DNA of 64,000 nt from Christensenellaceae bacterium (GTDB lineage: Bacteria > Bacillota > Clostridia > Christensenellales > CAG-138). Position numbers and translations under genes: made by a program. The notes beneath the pieces are model-generated. The model was not told where the DNA came from and made no database searches. It saw only the letters and a list, made by a program, of their open reading frames with translations. The DNA is taken from the NCBI GenBank assembly GCA_031261085.1, contig JAISKB010000024.1:22247-86246 (forward strand). Direction: 5' to 3'. Of the stretch, positions 43,418 through 52,061 are shown in pieces. Position 1 is the first letter of the stretch. Every line of letters begins with the position of its first letter.

Positions 43418-44311
43418 TTATCGCTTAAGCTTGGGATCCAGCGCATCGCGCAGCCCGTCGCCTATCAGGTTAAGTGAAAGCACGGCAAGCATAATGGCCA
43501 AGCCCGGGTACAGCGTTAGGTAGCTGTAATCGCGGATGTAGGAACGGCCCGCCGAAAGCATGCTGCCCCATTCCGGCGCGGGCGCGGGCACGCCCAAGCC
43601 CAAAAAGCTAAGCTGTGCCGCCGCTATAATGGCCTGGCCTACGCGCAGCGTGGCTTGCACGATAATTTGCGACACGCAGTTGGGCAGAATATGTGTGAGC
43701 ACGATCTTGCCTTCCTGCATGCCGATGGCGCGGGCCGACTCCACATATTCTTCCCCGCGCACGGTAAGCACGGCGGCGCGGGTTATGCGCACAAAGGGCG
43801 CCATACTCGCTATGCCCACGGCTATCATCAGGTTGACGGTGCTTTTGCCCATCGCCGAAACCACGGCTATCGCCAGCAGCACGCTGGGCAGGGATGAGAA
43901 TATATCGCACACGCGCATGATGATGTTTTCGAACACGCCGCCTACATAGCCCGCCGCCGCGCCCAGCGTAACGCCCACCGCCAAGGCTATCAGCACGGCT
44001 ACCACGCCCACCGCCAGCGAATACCGGGTGCCATACATAACGCGGGCAAACACATCGCGGCCCATGTCATCGGTGCCAAACCAGTGCGCCGCCGAGGGCG
44101 ATTGCAGGCGTTCCTGCAGGTTTTGGGCGGTGATATCCGCTTTATAATCGAATATAAGCGGGCTGATCAGCGCCATGATAATCAGGAAAAGCACCAGCAC
44201 CAGGCCGATGATGGCGCCCTTGTTCTTGCGCAGCTGCCGCCAAATAGCACCCAAGGCGCTGCGCTTTTTATACTGCTTCGAAATTGTTTTTTGCTTTATA
44301 ACAGCTTCCAT
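43418..44311 (-). CDS. oppC: Oligopeptide ABC transporter permease OppC
   Basis: A 297-aa inner-membrane permease of the DppC/OppC type. The N-terminal cytoplasmic stretch is followed by a membrane helix ([23 protein letters not shown]), the conserved [24 protein letters not shown] block, and the EAA loop ([25 protein letters not shown]) that contacts the ATPases. I start at ATG 44311 (GGGGGG at 8 nt) instead of the track's 44362, which would add a non-homologous leader overlapping oppB. Confidence 0.94.
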   Translation of the reverse strand: MEAVIKQKTISKQYKKRSALGAIWRQLRKNKGAIIGLVLVLFLIIMALISPLIFDYKADITAQNLQERLQSPSAAHWFGTDDMGRDVFARVMYGTRYSLAVGVVAVLIALAVGVTLGAAAGYVGGVFENIIMRVCDIFSSLPSVLLAIAVVSAMGKSTVNLMIAVGIASMAPFVRITRAAVLTVRGEEYVESARAIGMQEGKIVLTHILPNCVSQIIVQATLRVGQAIIAAAQLSFLGLGVPAPAPEWGSMLSAGRSYIRDYSYLTLYPGLAIMLAVLSLNLIGDGLRDALDPKLKR

Positions 44312-44324
44312 ATATAGCGCCCCC

Positions 44325-45257
44325 CTACTTGGTGTATTGCGCCTTGATGCGCGGATCCACATATGCGTAGATAATATCTACGACCAGATTCACGATGCTC
44401 ACCAGCATCGTCGTCATTACCAGCGCGCCGGTTACCGTGGGTATATCGCGCTGGTCTATGGCATCTACCACCAGCCGGCCTACGCCCGGCCAGGAAAACA
44501 CGGTTTCCGCCAGAACGGAGCCGCCCAACACATTGCTGAACTGCACGCCAAACACGGTGATGATGGGTATGAGTGCGTTTTTGAGCGCGTGCTTGCGGAT
44601 GACCTTGCGCTCGGACACACCCTTGGCGCGGGCCATCAGCAGATAATCCTGCCGAATAACATCCAGCATGGAGGCGCGGGTGGTGCGCGTCATAAGCGCC
44701 GCCAGCCCTGCGCCTATCGTAAAGGCGGGCAATACGAGGCTCTTTAGCCCGGCGGTATAGCCCCCCGAAGGGAACCACCCCAGGCCCAGTGAAAATACAA
44801 TGATCAACAGCAAGCCCAGCCAAAAGTTGGGCATGGATAAGCCCAGCAAGGCCAGCACCATGGAGGCGGTATCCTTAAGGGAGTTTTGGTGAACCGCCGC
44901 TATAATGCCCAATGGTATCGACATGCCCACCGCTATGAGCATGGTGAGCGAAGCGAGCTTTAGCGTGTTGGGCAGCCGCTCCATATAGGTTTTCATCACA
45001 TCCCGCTTCGATACATAGGATGTGCCAAGGTCCCCCTTGAGCATTTTGCCGATATACCGAAAATAGCGCGTCAGCAAGCTGCCATCCAGGCCCATTTCCT
45101 TGCGCAGCGCATCCAGCTCTTCGGGGGTGGCGTCGGCGCTGGCCACCGAATATACCGGGTCGCCATCCGCAACGTTCATGATAGCGAAAATCACAAACGC
45201 CACGCATAACAGCACCGGTATAAGCATCAACAATCGTTTTAGTATATAGCGATGCAT
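44325..45257 (-). CDS. oppB: Oligopeptide ABC transporter permease OppB
   Basis: The 310-aa partner permease of the DppB/OppB type starts MHRYILKRLLMLIPVLLCVAFVIFAIM, a typical N-terminal helix. It contains TSYVSKRDVMKTYMERLPNTLKLA and the EAA loop (DYLLMARAKGVSERKVIRKHALKN). AGGAGG precedes the ATG. It lies 13 nt before oppC and 126 nt after oppA, with a strong hairpin in that gap. Confidence 0.95.
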   Translation of the reverse strand: MHRYILKRLLMLIPVLLCVAFVIFAIMNVADGDPVYSVASADATPEELDALRKEMGLDGSLLTRYFRYIGKMLKGDLGTSYVSKRDVMKTYMERLPNTLKLASLTMLIAVGMSIPLGIIAAVHQNSLKDTASMVLALLGLSMPNFWLGLLLIIVFSLGLGWFPSGGYTAGLKSLVLPAFTIGAGLAALMTRTTRASMLDVIRQDYLLMARAKGVSERKVIRKHALKNALIPIITVFGVQFSNVLGGSVLAETVFSWPGVGRLVVDAIDQRDIPTVTGALVMTTMLVSIVNLVVDIIYAYVDPRIKAQYTK

Positions 45258-45328
45258 AAATTCCTCCTTGTTACGCGGCCCTAGTCCGCGTCATCTAAAA
45301 CCGCCATGCGGCGGATGCAAATAAAATA

Positions 45329-45368
45329 TTTACGGGAAGGCCGGCTTAAAGCGCCGGCCCCCCGTAAA
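45329..45368 (-). promoter_or_regulatory. Large hairpin between oppA and oppB
   Basis: TTTACGGG..GGCCGGC pairs with GCCGGCC..CCCGTAAA around a 7-nt loop, giving a two-part 15-bp stem. On the minus strand it is followed by ATATTTTATTT, so it can act as a partial terminator or an mRNA 3' end stabiliser. Such hairpins are typical where the binding protein must exceed the permeases. Confidence 0.75.
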
Positions 45369-45383
45369 CATCTGTGCGTTGGG

Positions 45384-46985
45384 TTATGCTTCGGGCAGGG
45401 CTATATAGCGGTAATCGTGCTTGGCGGTGCCAACCCACTTTACGCCGTCGAGGCCCTTCTTTACGCCGATGTTGATCATGGAGGTGCAAATGGGGACGAC
45501 GGGCATAATTTCATTCAGGTACAGCTCGATGTCGTAATACATTTGCTCGCGCTTGGCGGTATCCAGTTCCACCAATGCATCATCGATCATCTTGTTGAGC
45601 ACGGCATCTTCCAATACGGCGCGGTTGGAGCCGTTCTTTACGAGCTTGCCACCCTGCTCCGAGCTGCCATACATGTTGCGCACGGTGAAGTCGGTGCCGT
45701 CCGCATCCGTCCATTGGTAGAGGCACAGCTCATAATCCAGCGCGGCGTCATTGAGTATGCCCTTGAGCGCGGCGGTTTCCAGCTTGCTCAGCTCCAGGTT
45801 GATGCCTATTTTGCTCAGGTCCTCCTGCAGCACCAAGGCGATGTTCTCCTTGGCGGAGCCGTTGTAAATCACGTTGAACTTGAGCTGACCTTCGGCATAG
45901 CCCGAGGCCGCGAGCGCAGCCTTTGCCTTATCGAGGTCATATTCATATACCGGCAGGTCTTCATACAGGCCGAACTGCCCGCGGTTGATGAAGTTGTTGT
46001 GCACGGTGCCTTCGCCGTTGTAACCGGCGATAATCATGGCTTCTTTATTGGTGGCATATGCGATTGCCTTGCGGACATTCACATTATCCAACCCGGGCTT
46101 TTTGTTGTTGATGGCGATATACAGCATCACCACGTTGGGGACCTTGATAAGCTCCAAATTGGAATCATCCTCGATGTAGCCAAGGTCGGTTACCAGCGGG
46201 TCGATACATACGTCGATTTCGCCCGTTTGCAGGGCCACGAGGCGGGAGGATTCCTCTTTAATCAGGCGGAATATGATGCTGCGGGTGGGGGCGATGGTGC
46301 CGCGATACCCATCGTTGCGCAGGAAGGATATTTGGTCGCCCGGTATCCATTCATCCACGGCGAATACGCCGGAGCCCACCTGGTAGCCAAACTCATCGGC
46401 CTTTACGAGCGCCTCGGAGAGTATGCTCATGGAGCGGTGCGCGAGCAGGGTGAGGAACTCCTGGCTGGGCTTGGAAATCGTGATTTCGATGTGCGTATCA
46501 TCCACCACGTTGATGCCGGTGATTAAATCTACCTTCGTTTTGGTGAAGGAAGATTCGGCCGCACGCTCGTAGGTATACTTAATATCGTTGGTTGTAAGGG
46601 GCGTGCCGTCGGTGAAGGTAACGCCGGCGGGGATGGTGAAGCTAAACACGCAGCCATCGCTGGACATGGACCACTCGGTTGCCAGGCCCGGGATGATTTC
46701 GCCGGTGTCCGGGTCGATCTCTACGATGGTATCATGCGTCAGAGCGAAAACCATCATGTTGGAATCTGTATTGGAACCCTGCGGATCCAGCGTGGTTACA
46801 TCGTTGGCCACACCTATGATGATCGTATCTTGGTAGGAAGCGGGCGCCGCATCGCTGCCGCTGCCGGCGGGTGCGTTTGCCGCGGGTGTGGAGGGAGAGG
46901 TCGTGTTGCCACCGCCGCAGGCCGCAAGGCCAAGCAGCATCAGGGTGCATAAAAGCAGAGCAATTGTCTTTGTGATGTGTTTCAT
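45384..46985 (-). CDS. oppA: Oligopeptide-binding lipoprotein OppA
   Basis: The extracytoplasmic substrate-binding protein (SBP_bac_5) for the transporter, 533 aa. The signal peptide and lipobox are MKHITKTIALLLCTLMLLGLAACGG, followed by a Ser/Pro/Gly-rich linker. The family signature lies in CVFSFTIPAGVTFTDGTPLTTNDIKYTYERA and the conserved VRKAIAYATNKEAMI. The track start at 47201 is wrong: TAGGAGG is placed 8 nt before ATG 46985. The promoter upstream is sigma-54 type. Substrate (peptides versus other small molecules such as nickel) cannot be fixed. Confidence 0.95.
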   Translation of the reverse strand: MKHITKTIALLLCTLMLLGLAACGGGNTTSPSTPAANAPAGSGSDAAPASYQDTIIIGVANDVTTLDPQGSNTDSNMMVFALTHDTIVEIDPDTGEIIPGLATEWSMSSDGCVFSFTIPAGVTFTDGTPLTTNDIKYTYERAAESSFTKTKVDLITGINVVDDTHIEITISKPSQEFLTLLAHRSMSILSEALVKADEFGYQVGSGVFAVDEWIPGDQISFLRNDGYRGTIAPTRSIIFRLIKEESSRLVALQTGEIDVCIDPLVTDLGYIEDDSNLELIKVPNVVMLYIAINNKKPGLDNVNVRKAIAYATNKEAMIIAGYNGEGTVHNNFINRGQFGLYEDLPVYEYDLDKAKAALAASGYAEGQLKFNVIYNGSAKENIALVLQEDLSKIGINLELSKLETAALKGILNDAALDYELCLYQWTDADGTDFTVRNMYGSSEQGGKLVKNGSNRAVLEDAVLNKMIDDALVELDTAKREQMYYDIELYLNEIMPVVPICTSMINIGVKKGLDGVKWVGTAKHDYRYIALPEA

Positions 46986-47048
46986 AGAATTTCCTCCTAA
47001 AATAATTGACGTTTTTTTGGGTGGAGTATCTGCTATATAAACAATACA

Positions 47049-47063
47049 GCAAAAACTGTGCCA
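47049..47063 (-). promoter_or_regulatory. Sigma-54 (-24/-12) promoter of oppABCDF
   Basis: The minus strand reads TGGCACAGTTTTTGC, with GG and GC exactly 10 nt apart, a complete match to the sigma-54 consensus TGGCAC-N5-TTGC. Transcription should start near 47037, about 50 nt before the oppA start. rpoN is the adjacent upstream gene and the kinase/activator pair lies beyond it. Confidence 0.88.
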
Positions 47064-47163
47064 ACTTTTTATAGCCATGCGTTGCACGCGTAAAAACAAA
47101 GCGATACAGGCGAAAATTTGATTTGCAGGATTTTGCGCAGGGGTGGGCACGCGAGGCGATATA

Positions 47164-47191
47164 TATAAAAAATTCCGGCAAAAATTGCCGG
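47164..47191 (-). terminator. Terminator of rpoN
   Basis: CCGGCAA/TTGCCGG is a perfect 7-bp stem with a 3-nt loop, followed on the minus strand by AATTTTTTATAT. It lies 29 nt after the rpoN stop and separates rpoN from the sigma-54 promoter of oppA. Confidence 0.8.
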
Positions 47192-47219
47192 TTATCCGCA
47201 AAAAATGCCGATGGCGGCG

Positions 47220-48491
47220 TCACTTGCGCCGGGTGGAATTGGGGATGTGCAGCGCGGCGCGATATTTTGCGATGGTGCGGCGGGATACCTGCCAGCCCTC
47301 GGCGGCGAGCAGGCTTGCGATGCGCATATCGCTTAGGGGCCGCGCCTTGTTTTCCGCCGCGATCAATTGCGCCATGCGCCCGCGCAGCTGGGCGCTGCTA
47401 AAGCCCGCCTCACTTTTGTGCAGGGCGCCGCAAAAGCAATGCCGCAGCGGGTAGACGCCGTGCGGCGTTTGCATGTATTTATCCTTCACGATGCGGCTCA
47501 CGGTGGATATGTGCAGGCCAAGCTCCTGCGCCGCGTCGCCCAGCAGCAGGGCGCCGGGGCTTTCGCCTTGCGCGATGCACGCAAACTGCCGCTTTAGCAG
47601 CAGCTCGGCCATGCGCAGCAAGGAATTTTCCCGCAGGGCAAGCGCGCGCACCATCGCCTGCGCGCGCAGGTATGCCTGCGACAGGTAGGTTTTATCCGCC
47701 TGTTCCTGCATATCCGCGCGGTACTCGGTATAGAGTGCGGATAGGCGCACGCGGCTGTATGCCGTATGCTGCAGCGCGACCTGCCACCCGCTTTCATCTT
47801 CGTAGAACACGATATCCGGCACTACATATACGCTGCCGCCGCCGGACATCCCGCGCACGGGGTATGGTTCGCACGCGCGTATTTGCTCCACCGCCCGCCG
47901 TACCTGCGCAACGGATATTTTGAGCGCGTCGGCTATGCGCTGCAGGCGGCCCGCGGCAATATCCGCAAGGTGCTCGCGCACCACCCGCTCCAGCATGGGC
48001 GAAAGCTGCCCCCTGGCCTGCAGCTGGGCGCACAGGCAGGCCGCGGAATCCTGCGCGGCGATGCCGGCAGGCTCCATGCCGCGCAGCAATGCGAGGCAGC
48101 GCTCCAGCGCGGGCAGGGGGCAGCCCAGCAGGTCGCTAAGCTCCGGCGCGCCTTCGGGCAGGTAGCCGGTGTGCCGGTCCACCATATCGACCAGGCGCTT
48201 GAGTATATGGATTTCGGCCTGCTGCAATTTGTGATAGGGTATTTGCGCCAGCAGGTGTTCGCGCAGGCGGTCGGCGGATAGGTCGGGGATATCCTCGGCG
48301 GGCGCGCCGGGCAGGTAGGGCGCCGCCGGCAGGTGGTGGTGCAGGGTTTCAGGGAGCTCCAGCAAGGGGTTTTGCAGCAGCTCCTCCTGCACATATTGCT
48401 GCAGCTGCTCCAAATTGCAGGCGAGCAAATATAGCGCCTGCTGCTGCGCGGCGCTGATGGTTTGGCGGGTTTTTAATTCTTGATGTAGCAC
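47220..48491 (-). CDS. rpoN: RNA polymerase sigma-54 factor RpoN
   Basis: RpoN directs polymerase to -24/-12 promoters and needs an AAA+ activator to open DNA. The N-terminal region I is Q/L-rich (QTISAAQQQALYLLACNLEQLQQYVQ, then LLQNPLLELPE), followed by the core-binding domain, a helix-turn-helix region (HISTVSRIVKDKYMQTPHG) and the RpoN box (SRRTIAKYRAALHIPNSTRRK), close to the canonical ARRTVAKYRE. The track begins at TTG 48557, but GTG 48491 has GGGGAGG 6 nt upstream and matches the usual N-terminus, giving 423 aa. It is divergent from the kinase gene and co-directional with opp. Confidence 0.95.
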   Translation of the reverse strand: MLHQELKTRQTISAAQQQALYLLACNLEQLQQYVQEELLQNPLLELPETLHHHLPAAPYLPGAPAEDIPDLSADRLREHLLAQIPYHKLQQAEIHILKRLVDMVDRHTGYLPEGAPELSDLLGCPLPALERCLALLRGMEPAGIAAQDSAACLCAQLQARGQLSPMLERVVREHLADIAAGRLQRIADALKISVAQVRRAVEQIRACEPYPVRGMSGGGSVYVVPDIVFYEDESGWQVALQHTAYSRVRLSALYTEYRADMQEQADKTYLSQAYLRAQAMVRALALRENSLLRMAELLLKRQFACIAQGESPGALLLGDAAQELGLHISTVSRIVKDKYMQTPHGVYPLRHCFCGALHKSEAGFSSAQLRGRMAQLIAAENKARPLSDMRIASLLAAEGWQVSRRTIAKYRAALHIPNSTRRK

Positions 48492-48669
48492 ACGCCGCCT
48501 CCCCGCCGCAAGCTGCACTTTGCGGTGCAGGGAAGGCGGCGCTTCAATAAAAAACAATTGTATGCTATAATTTTAAAAAACGAATTTCATGCCACTATAT
48601 CCTATACATATTAACAGCTGCGTGCCTATTACGTCAATATGACAGGCTGGGCAGCGAAAGGGTTCCGTT

Positions 48670-50676
48670 TTGAAAAAGCGCGTTTTATGCCTGCTTGTAC
48701 TATGCCTATGTTTGGCGGCCGCCGTTTGCCCAGGCAGGGCGGCGGCTTTGCAGCGGTACCTGCGGGTAGCCATAAACTGCAACCTGCCTCCGTTCCAGTT
48801 TTTGGATGCCTCCGGCCAATGCGTGGGCATGCACATACAGATGCTGGATGCCATCGCGCAGAGCCGGGGCTATGTTTTTGATTATATCCCCCTGCAAACA
48901 AACCGCGAATGCTTGGAAGCGCTGCAGGAAGGCAAGGCGGATGTTATTGCGGGCATGATAGAGGGCGCGGCGGATACACTGGGGTATCAGGTGCGCTATA
49001 CCGAGCCTTTAACCGCCTCGCAGCTGTGCGTGGTGGTGCAAAACGACCTGTTGCAGGCTGGGGAAGGGCAGGGCGATTATGACACACGGCTGTATACCGC
49101 CGTGTTTTCGGCGGATACGGCCCGCTATACCCTGCTTGCCAACCTGCGTTTTAACAAGTATATTGTGGTGGGCAACCAAAGCGATGTGGTGGAGCGGCAG
49201 CGGGAAGAAAGCGACATGGCCATGATAGGCATAAAGGACAGCCTGCTGTACCAGCTCGATCAGCTTGGCATATTGGACGACTACGCCATACGGAACAATT
49301 ACCTGGGCACCATACACTTTACCTTGGCGGTGCGGCCAGAGGATGGGGAGCTTTTGCGCTCGCTCAACAGCATCATCGACCAATTCCGCGTGAGCACGCA
49401 ATATGAGGATATTTATAACCGGTGGATCGTGGTGGCGGATTCGGACCTGCGGGCCGCGGCGCTGCGGCAGGTGGGCATAGCGGTGGGCATAGCGGCCGTG
49501 GTGCTGCTGGGGTATGGGTGGGCGACCACCCAGCTGCGCAACGTGCTAAAAAAGCGGGTTGCACAGCAAACCCAGCAGATACAAACCGCGAACCAGGAGC
49601 TGGAACGGCAGCTGACGCAAATACAGGATGAAAATGACCTTAGAAACCGCATCATCAAGTATTCCCCCAACGCCATGCTGCTGTTTGATGAAAACCACGC
49701 CATCGTGCTCACGAACAAAAGCGCGCAGGTGATGGCGGGCACCGAGGAAATGCTGGGGCGCAGTATATTGCAGGTGCCGGTATTTTGCGAGATTGTAACG
49801 CAGCTGGGGCGCGACATGTTTTTGCCGGATGCCACCATTGAAAACCGCAGCATCCGCTTGGAAATCGGCACGGTACAGCGCAGCTACAGGTGCACCACGC
49901 ATCAGGTACACCAATATGGGCGCATCTCCGGCATATTGCTCACCGTGCAGGATATTACCGAGGAGGAGCAGGCCCAGCAGGCGGCCTTCGAATCCGAAAA
50001 AAACAGCGCGCTGATGCGGATTGCCGCCGGCATCGCGCATGAAATCCGCAACCCGCTCATGTCCATTCGCACCTTCGCCTCCCTGATAGGCAGCCGCGGG
50101 AACGACCGGGAGGTGCAGGAGAGCTTTGCGCATTATGTACCCAACGAGGTGGATAGGATAAACCGCCTGATCGAAAGCTTAATCCATTACGCCAAGCCCA
50201 CGAGCCGCCGCGTGGACCGCATATTGGTGAGCGAATTGGTGGAGGAAGCGCTGTATTTGGCCAATCCGCTCATAAAAGCGCCGGCGCAGTTTATACAGGA
50301 GCTGGATCCTTCCCTGTACATAACGGCGGATAGGGACCAGGTTAAGCAAATGGTCATCAACCTGCTGATGAACAGCGTGGAGGCCACCAACCGCCGCCTG
50401 GCGGAAAGCCCCTGTGCGCAGCCGCTTATGATTTATGTGCGCGCGCAGGCAGAGGGCGAGTGGGCGCGCATCACCGTGCGGGATGAAGGCGTGGGGATGA
50501 CCCCGGCGGAAATCGCGCAGTGCACCGAGCCGTTTTTTACCACCAAGGATAACGGCACGGGCTTGGGCCTGGCGCTTATTGAGCAGGATGTGGGCAAAAA
50601 CGGCGGGCATATGAGCATAGAGAGCGAAAAGGGCGTGTATACGCAAATCACCTTGCGGTTTCGGAGGAATATATGA
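48670..50676 (+). CDS. Hybrid-input histidine kinase with SBP_bac_3 sensor and PAS domain
   Basis: A 668-aa sensor. A signal peptide is followed by an extracytoplasmic family-3 solute-binding domain (about 30-255: LRVAINCNLPPFQFLDASGQCVGMHIQMLDAIA, then GKADVIAGMIEGAADTLGYQVRYTEP). Then come a membrane helix (VGIAVGIAAVVLLGYGWA), a coiled coil, a PAS domain (about 325-430), an NtrB-like H-box (IAAGIAHEIRNPLMSIRTFASL) and an HATPase domain (NLLMNSVEATN, GTGLGLALIEQDVG). The start is TTG 48670 with AAAGGG 7 nt upstream. The stop overlaps the activator start (ATGA). The sensor domain binds amino acids or similar ligands in known proteins, so it probably reports nutrient availability. Confidence 0.92.
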   Translation: MKKRVLCLLVLCLCLAAAVCPGRAAALQRYLRVAINCNLPPFQFLDASGQCVGMHIQMLDAIAQSRGYVFDYIPLQTNRECLEALQEGKADVIAGMIEGAADTLGYQVRYTEPLTASQLCVVVQNDLLQAGEGQGDYDTRLYTAVFSADTARYTLLANLRFNKYIVVGNQSDVVERQREESDMAMIGIKDSLLYQLDQLGILDDYAIRNNYLGTIHFTLAVRPEDGELLRSLNSIIDQFRVSTQYEDIYNRWIVVADSDLRAAALRQVGIAVGIAAVVLLGYGWATTQLRNVLKKRVAQQTQQIQTANQELERQLTQIQDENDLRNRIIKYSPNAMLLFDENHAIVLTNKSAQVMAGTEEMLGRSILQVPVFCEIVTQLGRDMFLPDATIENRSIRLEIGTVQRSYRCTTHQVHQYGRISGILLTVQDITEEEQAQQAAFESEKNSALMRIAAGIAHEIRNPLMSIRTFASLIGSRGNDREVQESFAHYVPNEVDRINRLIESLIHYAKPTSRRVDRILVSELVEEALYLANPLIKAPAQFIQELDPSLYITADRDQVKQMVINLLMNSVEATNRRLAESPCAQPLMIYVRAQAEGEWARITVRDEGVGMTPAEIAQCTEPFFTTKDNGTGLGLALIEQDVGKNGGHMSIESEKGVYTQITLRFRRNI

Positions 50677-52031
50677 TAAACCCCAATATCCTTATAATAG
50701 ACGACGAGGCGGGCATCTGCGTTTCGCTTGCGCTGGCGTTGCAGGCGGACTATAACGTGGCGTGGGAAACGGACCCGCGCGAGGGCATGCGGCGCCTGCA
50801 GGCGGAGTCCTTCGATTTGGTGCTGCTGGACCTTATGCTGGGCGGTCAGGATGGGCTGGGCGTGCTCAAGCGTATCAAGGAGGAATACCCGCAGACGGCC
50901 GTGATTATGATGACGGCGTATGGCAGCATCCGCTCCTCGGTAGAGGCTATGAAGCACGGCGCGTTCACCTATTTATCGAAGCCGCTGGATATGGAAGAGC
51001 TGCAGATTCACATAAAGCAGGCACTGGAGTTTCGCGCGCTAAACGAAAAGGTTACCCTGCTTAGCGACGCGCTGCGCGGCAGCGACCCATACGGCGGCAT
51101 CGTGGGGGATAGCCCCGCCATGCAGCAGGTATATGGCATGATAGAAAAGCTGAAGGATGTGGATGCCTCCGTAACCATATCCGGCGAGAGCGGCACGGGC
51201 AAGGAGATGGTGGCCAAGGCCATACATTTTATGGGCAACCGCGCAAACGAGCGCTTTGTTGCGGTAAACTGCGCGGCCATCCCCGAAGGCCTGCTGGAGG
51301 AGGAGTTTTTTGGGCATAAGCGCGGCGCGTTCACGGGCGCTGTGAGCGATAAGCGCGGCAAGTTCGATATAGCCGATAAGGGCACCGTTTTTTTGGATGA
51401 AATAGGGGATATGCCGTTGGGCATGCAGGGCAAGCTGCTGCGCGCGCTGCAGGAGCGGGCGTTTTGCCCTATAGGCGGGCACGATATGCACCGGTTTGAC
51501 GCGCGCGTAATCGTTGCGACCAACCGCGACCTAAAGGATATGATGCTGAAAGGGATGTTTCGGCAGGATTTATACTATCGCATCAACGTGATAGAAATCA
51601 AGATGCCGCCCTTGCGGGAACGCCGGCAGGATATCCCACTGCTGTGCGAACGGTTCATTCAATTGAACAATGTGCGGCAAAAACGCCAAAAACCGATTTT
51701 GGGGGTCACCAAAGAGGTGGAGGCCATGCTGCTTGCCTACGATTACCCGGGAAATGTGCGGGAGCTTGCCAACGCGTTGGAATACGCCGGTATTGTGGCG
51801 ATGGATGAATGGATACACCTGGAGGATCTCCCCGCGCGCATGACGGAGCGTTTGCGCGCCGATGTGCTGGCGCAGGACCCGCTGACCGGCAAAACCATAC
51901 AGCAATTGGAGCGCGAGGCGATATTGGCGGCCTATAAGCGCCACAACGGCAAGCGCAAAGACATCGCGGCCGAGCTGGGCATCAGCGAACGCAACCTGTG
52001 GAACAAGCTGAAGGAATATGGGGTGGGGTAA
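50673..52031 (+). CDS. NtrC-family sigma-54-dependent response regulator
   Basis: A 452-aa enhancer-binding activator. The receiver domain (1-120) has IIDDEAG, the phosphoacceptor in LVLLDLMLGG and the Lys in YLSKPLD. The AAA+ domain (about 145-380) has Walker A GESGTGKEM, the sigma-54-contacting loop GAFTGA, Walker B TVFLDEIGD and the R-finger region. A Fis-type helix-turn-helix ends the protein (NGKRKDIAAELGISERNLWNKLKEYG). GAFTGA is diagnostic for partners of sigma-54. It overlaps the kinase gene by 4 nt. The only sigma-54 promoter I found in the window is that of oppA, its likely target. Confidence 0.95.
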   Translation: MINPNILIIDDEAGICVSLALALQADYNVAWETDPREGMRRLQAESFDLVLLDLMLGGQDGLGVLKRIKEEYPQTAVIMMTAYGSIRSSVEAMKHGAFTYLSKPLDMEELQIHIKQALEFRALNEKVTLLSDALRGSDPYGGIVGDSPAMQQVYGMIEKLKDVDASVTISGESGTGKEMVAKAIHFMGNRANERFVAVNCAAIPEGLLEEEFFGHKRGAFTGAVSDKRGKFDIADKGTVFLDEIGDMPLGMQGKLLRALQERAFCPIGGHDMHRFDARVIVATNRDLKDMMLKGMFRQDLYYRINVIEIKMPPLRERRQDIPLLCERFIQLNNVRQKRQKPILGVTKEVEAMLLAYDYPGNVRELANALEYAGIVAMDEWIHLEDLPARMTERLRADVLAQDPLTGKTIQQLEREAILAAYKRHNGKRKDIAAELGISERNLWNKLKEYGVG

Positions 52032-52061
52032 GCAGCCTTTGCTATAGGGCCCCCAGCCCAC

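Noticed and set aside
48558-48669. Sigma-54 promoter for rpoN or the kinase gene
   Set aside because: The closest match on the minus strand (TGGCATGAAATTCG) lacks the GC at -12, so I do not claim autoregulation.
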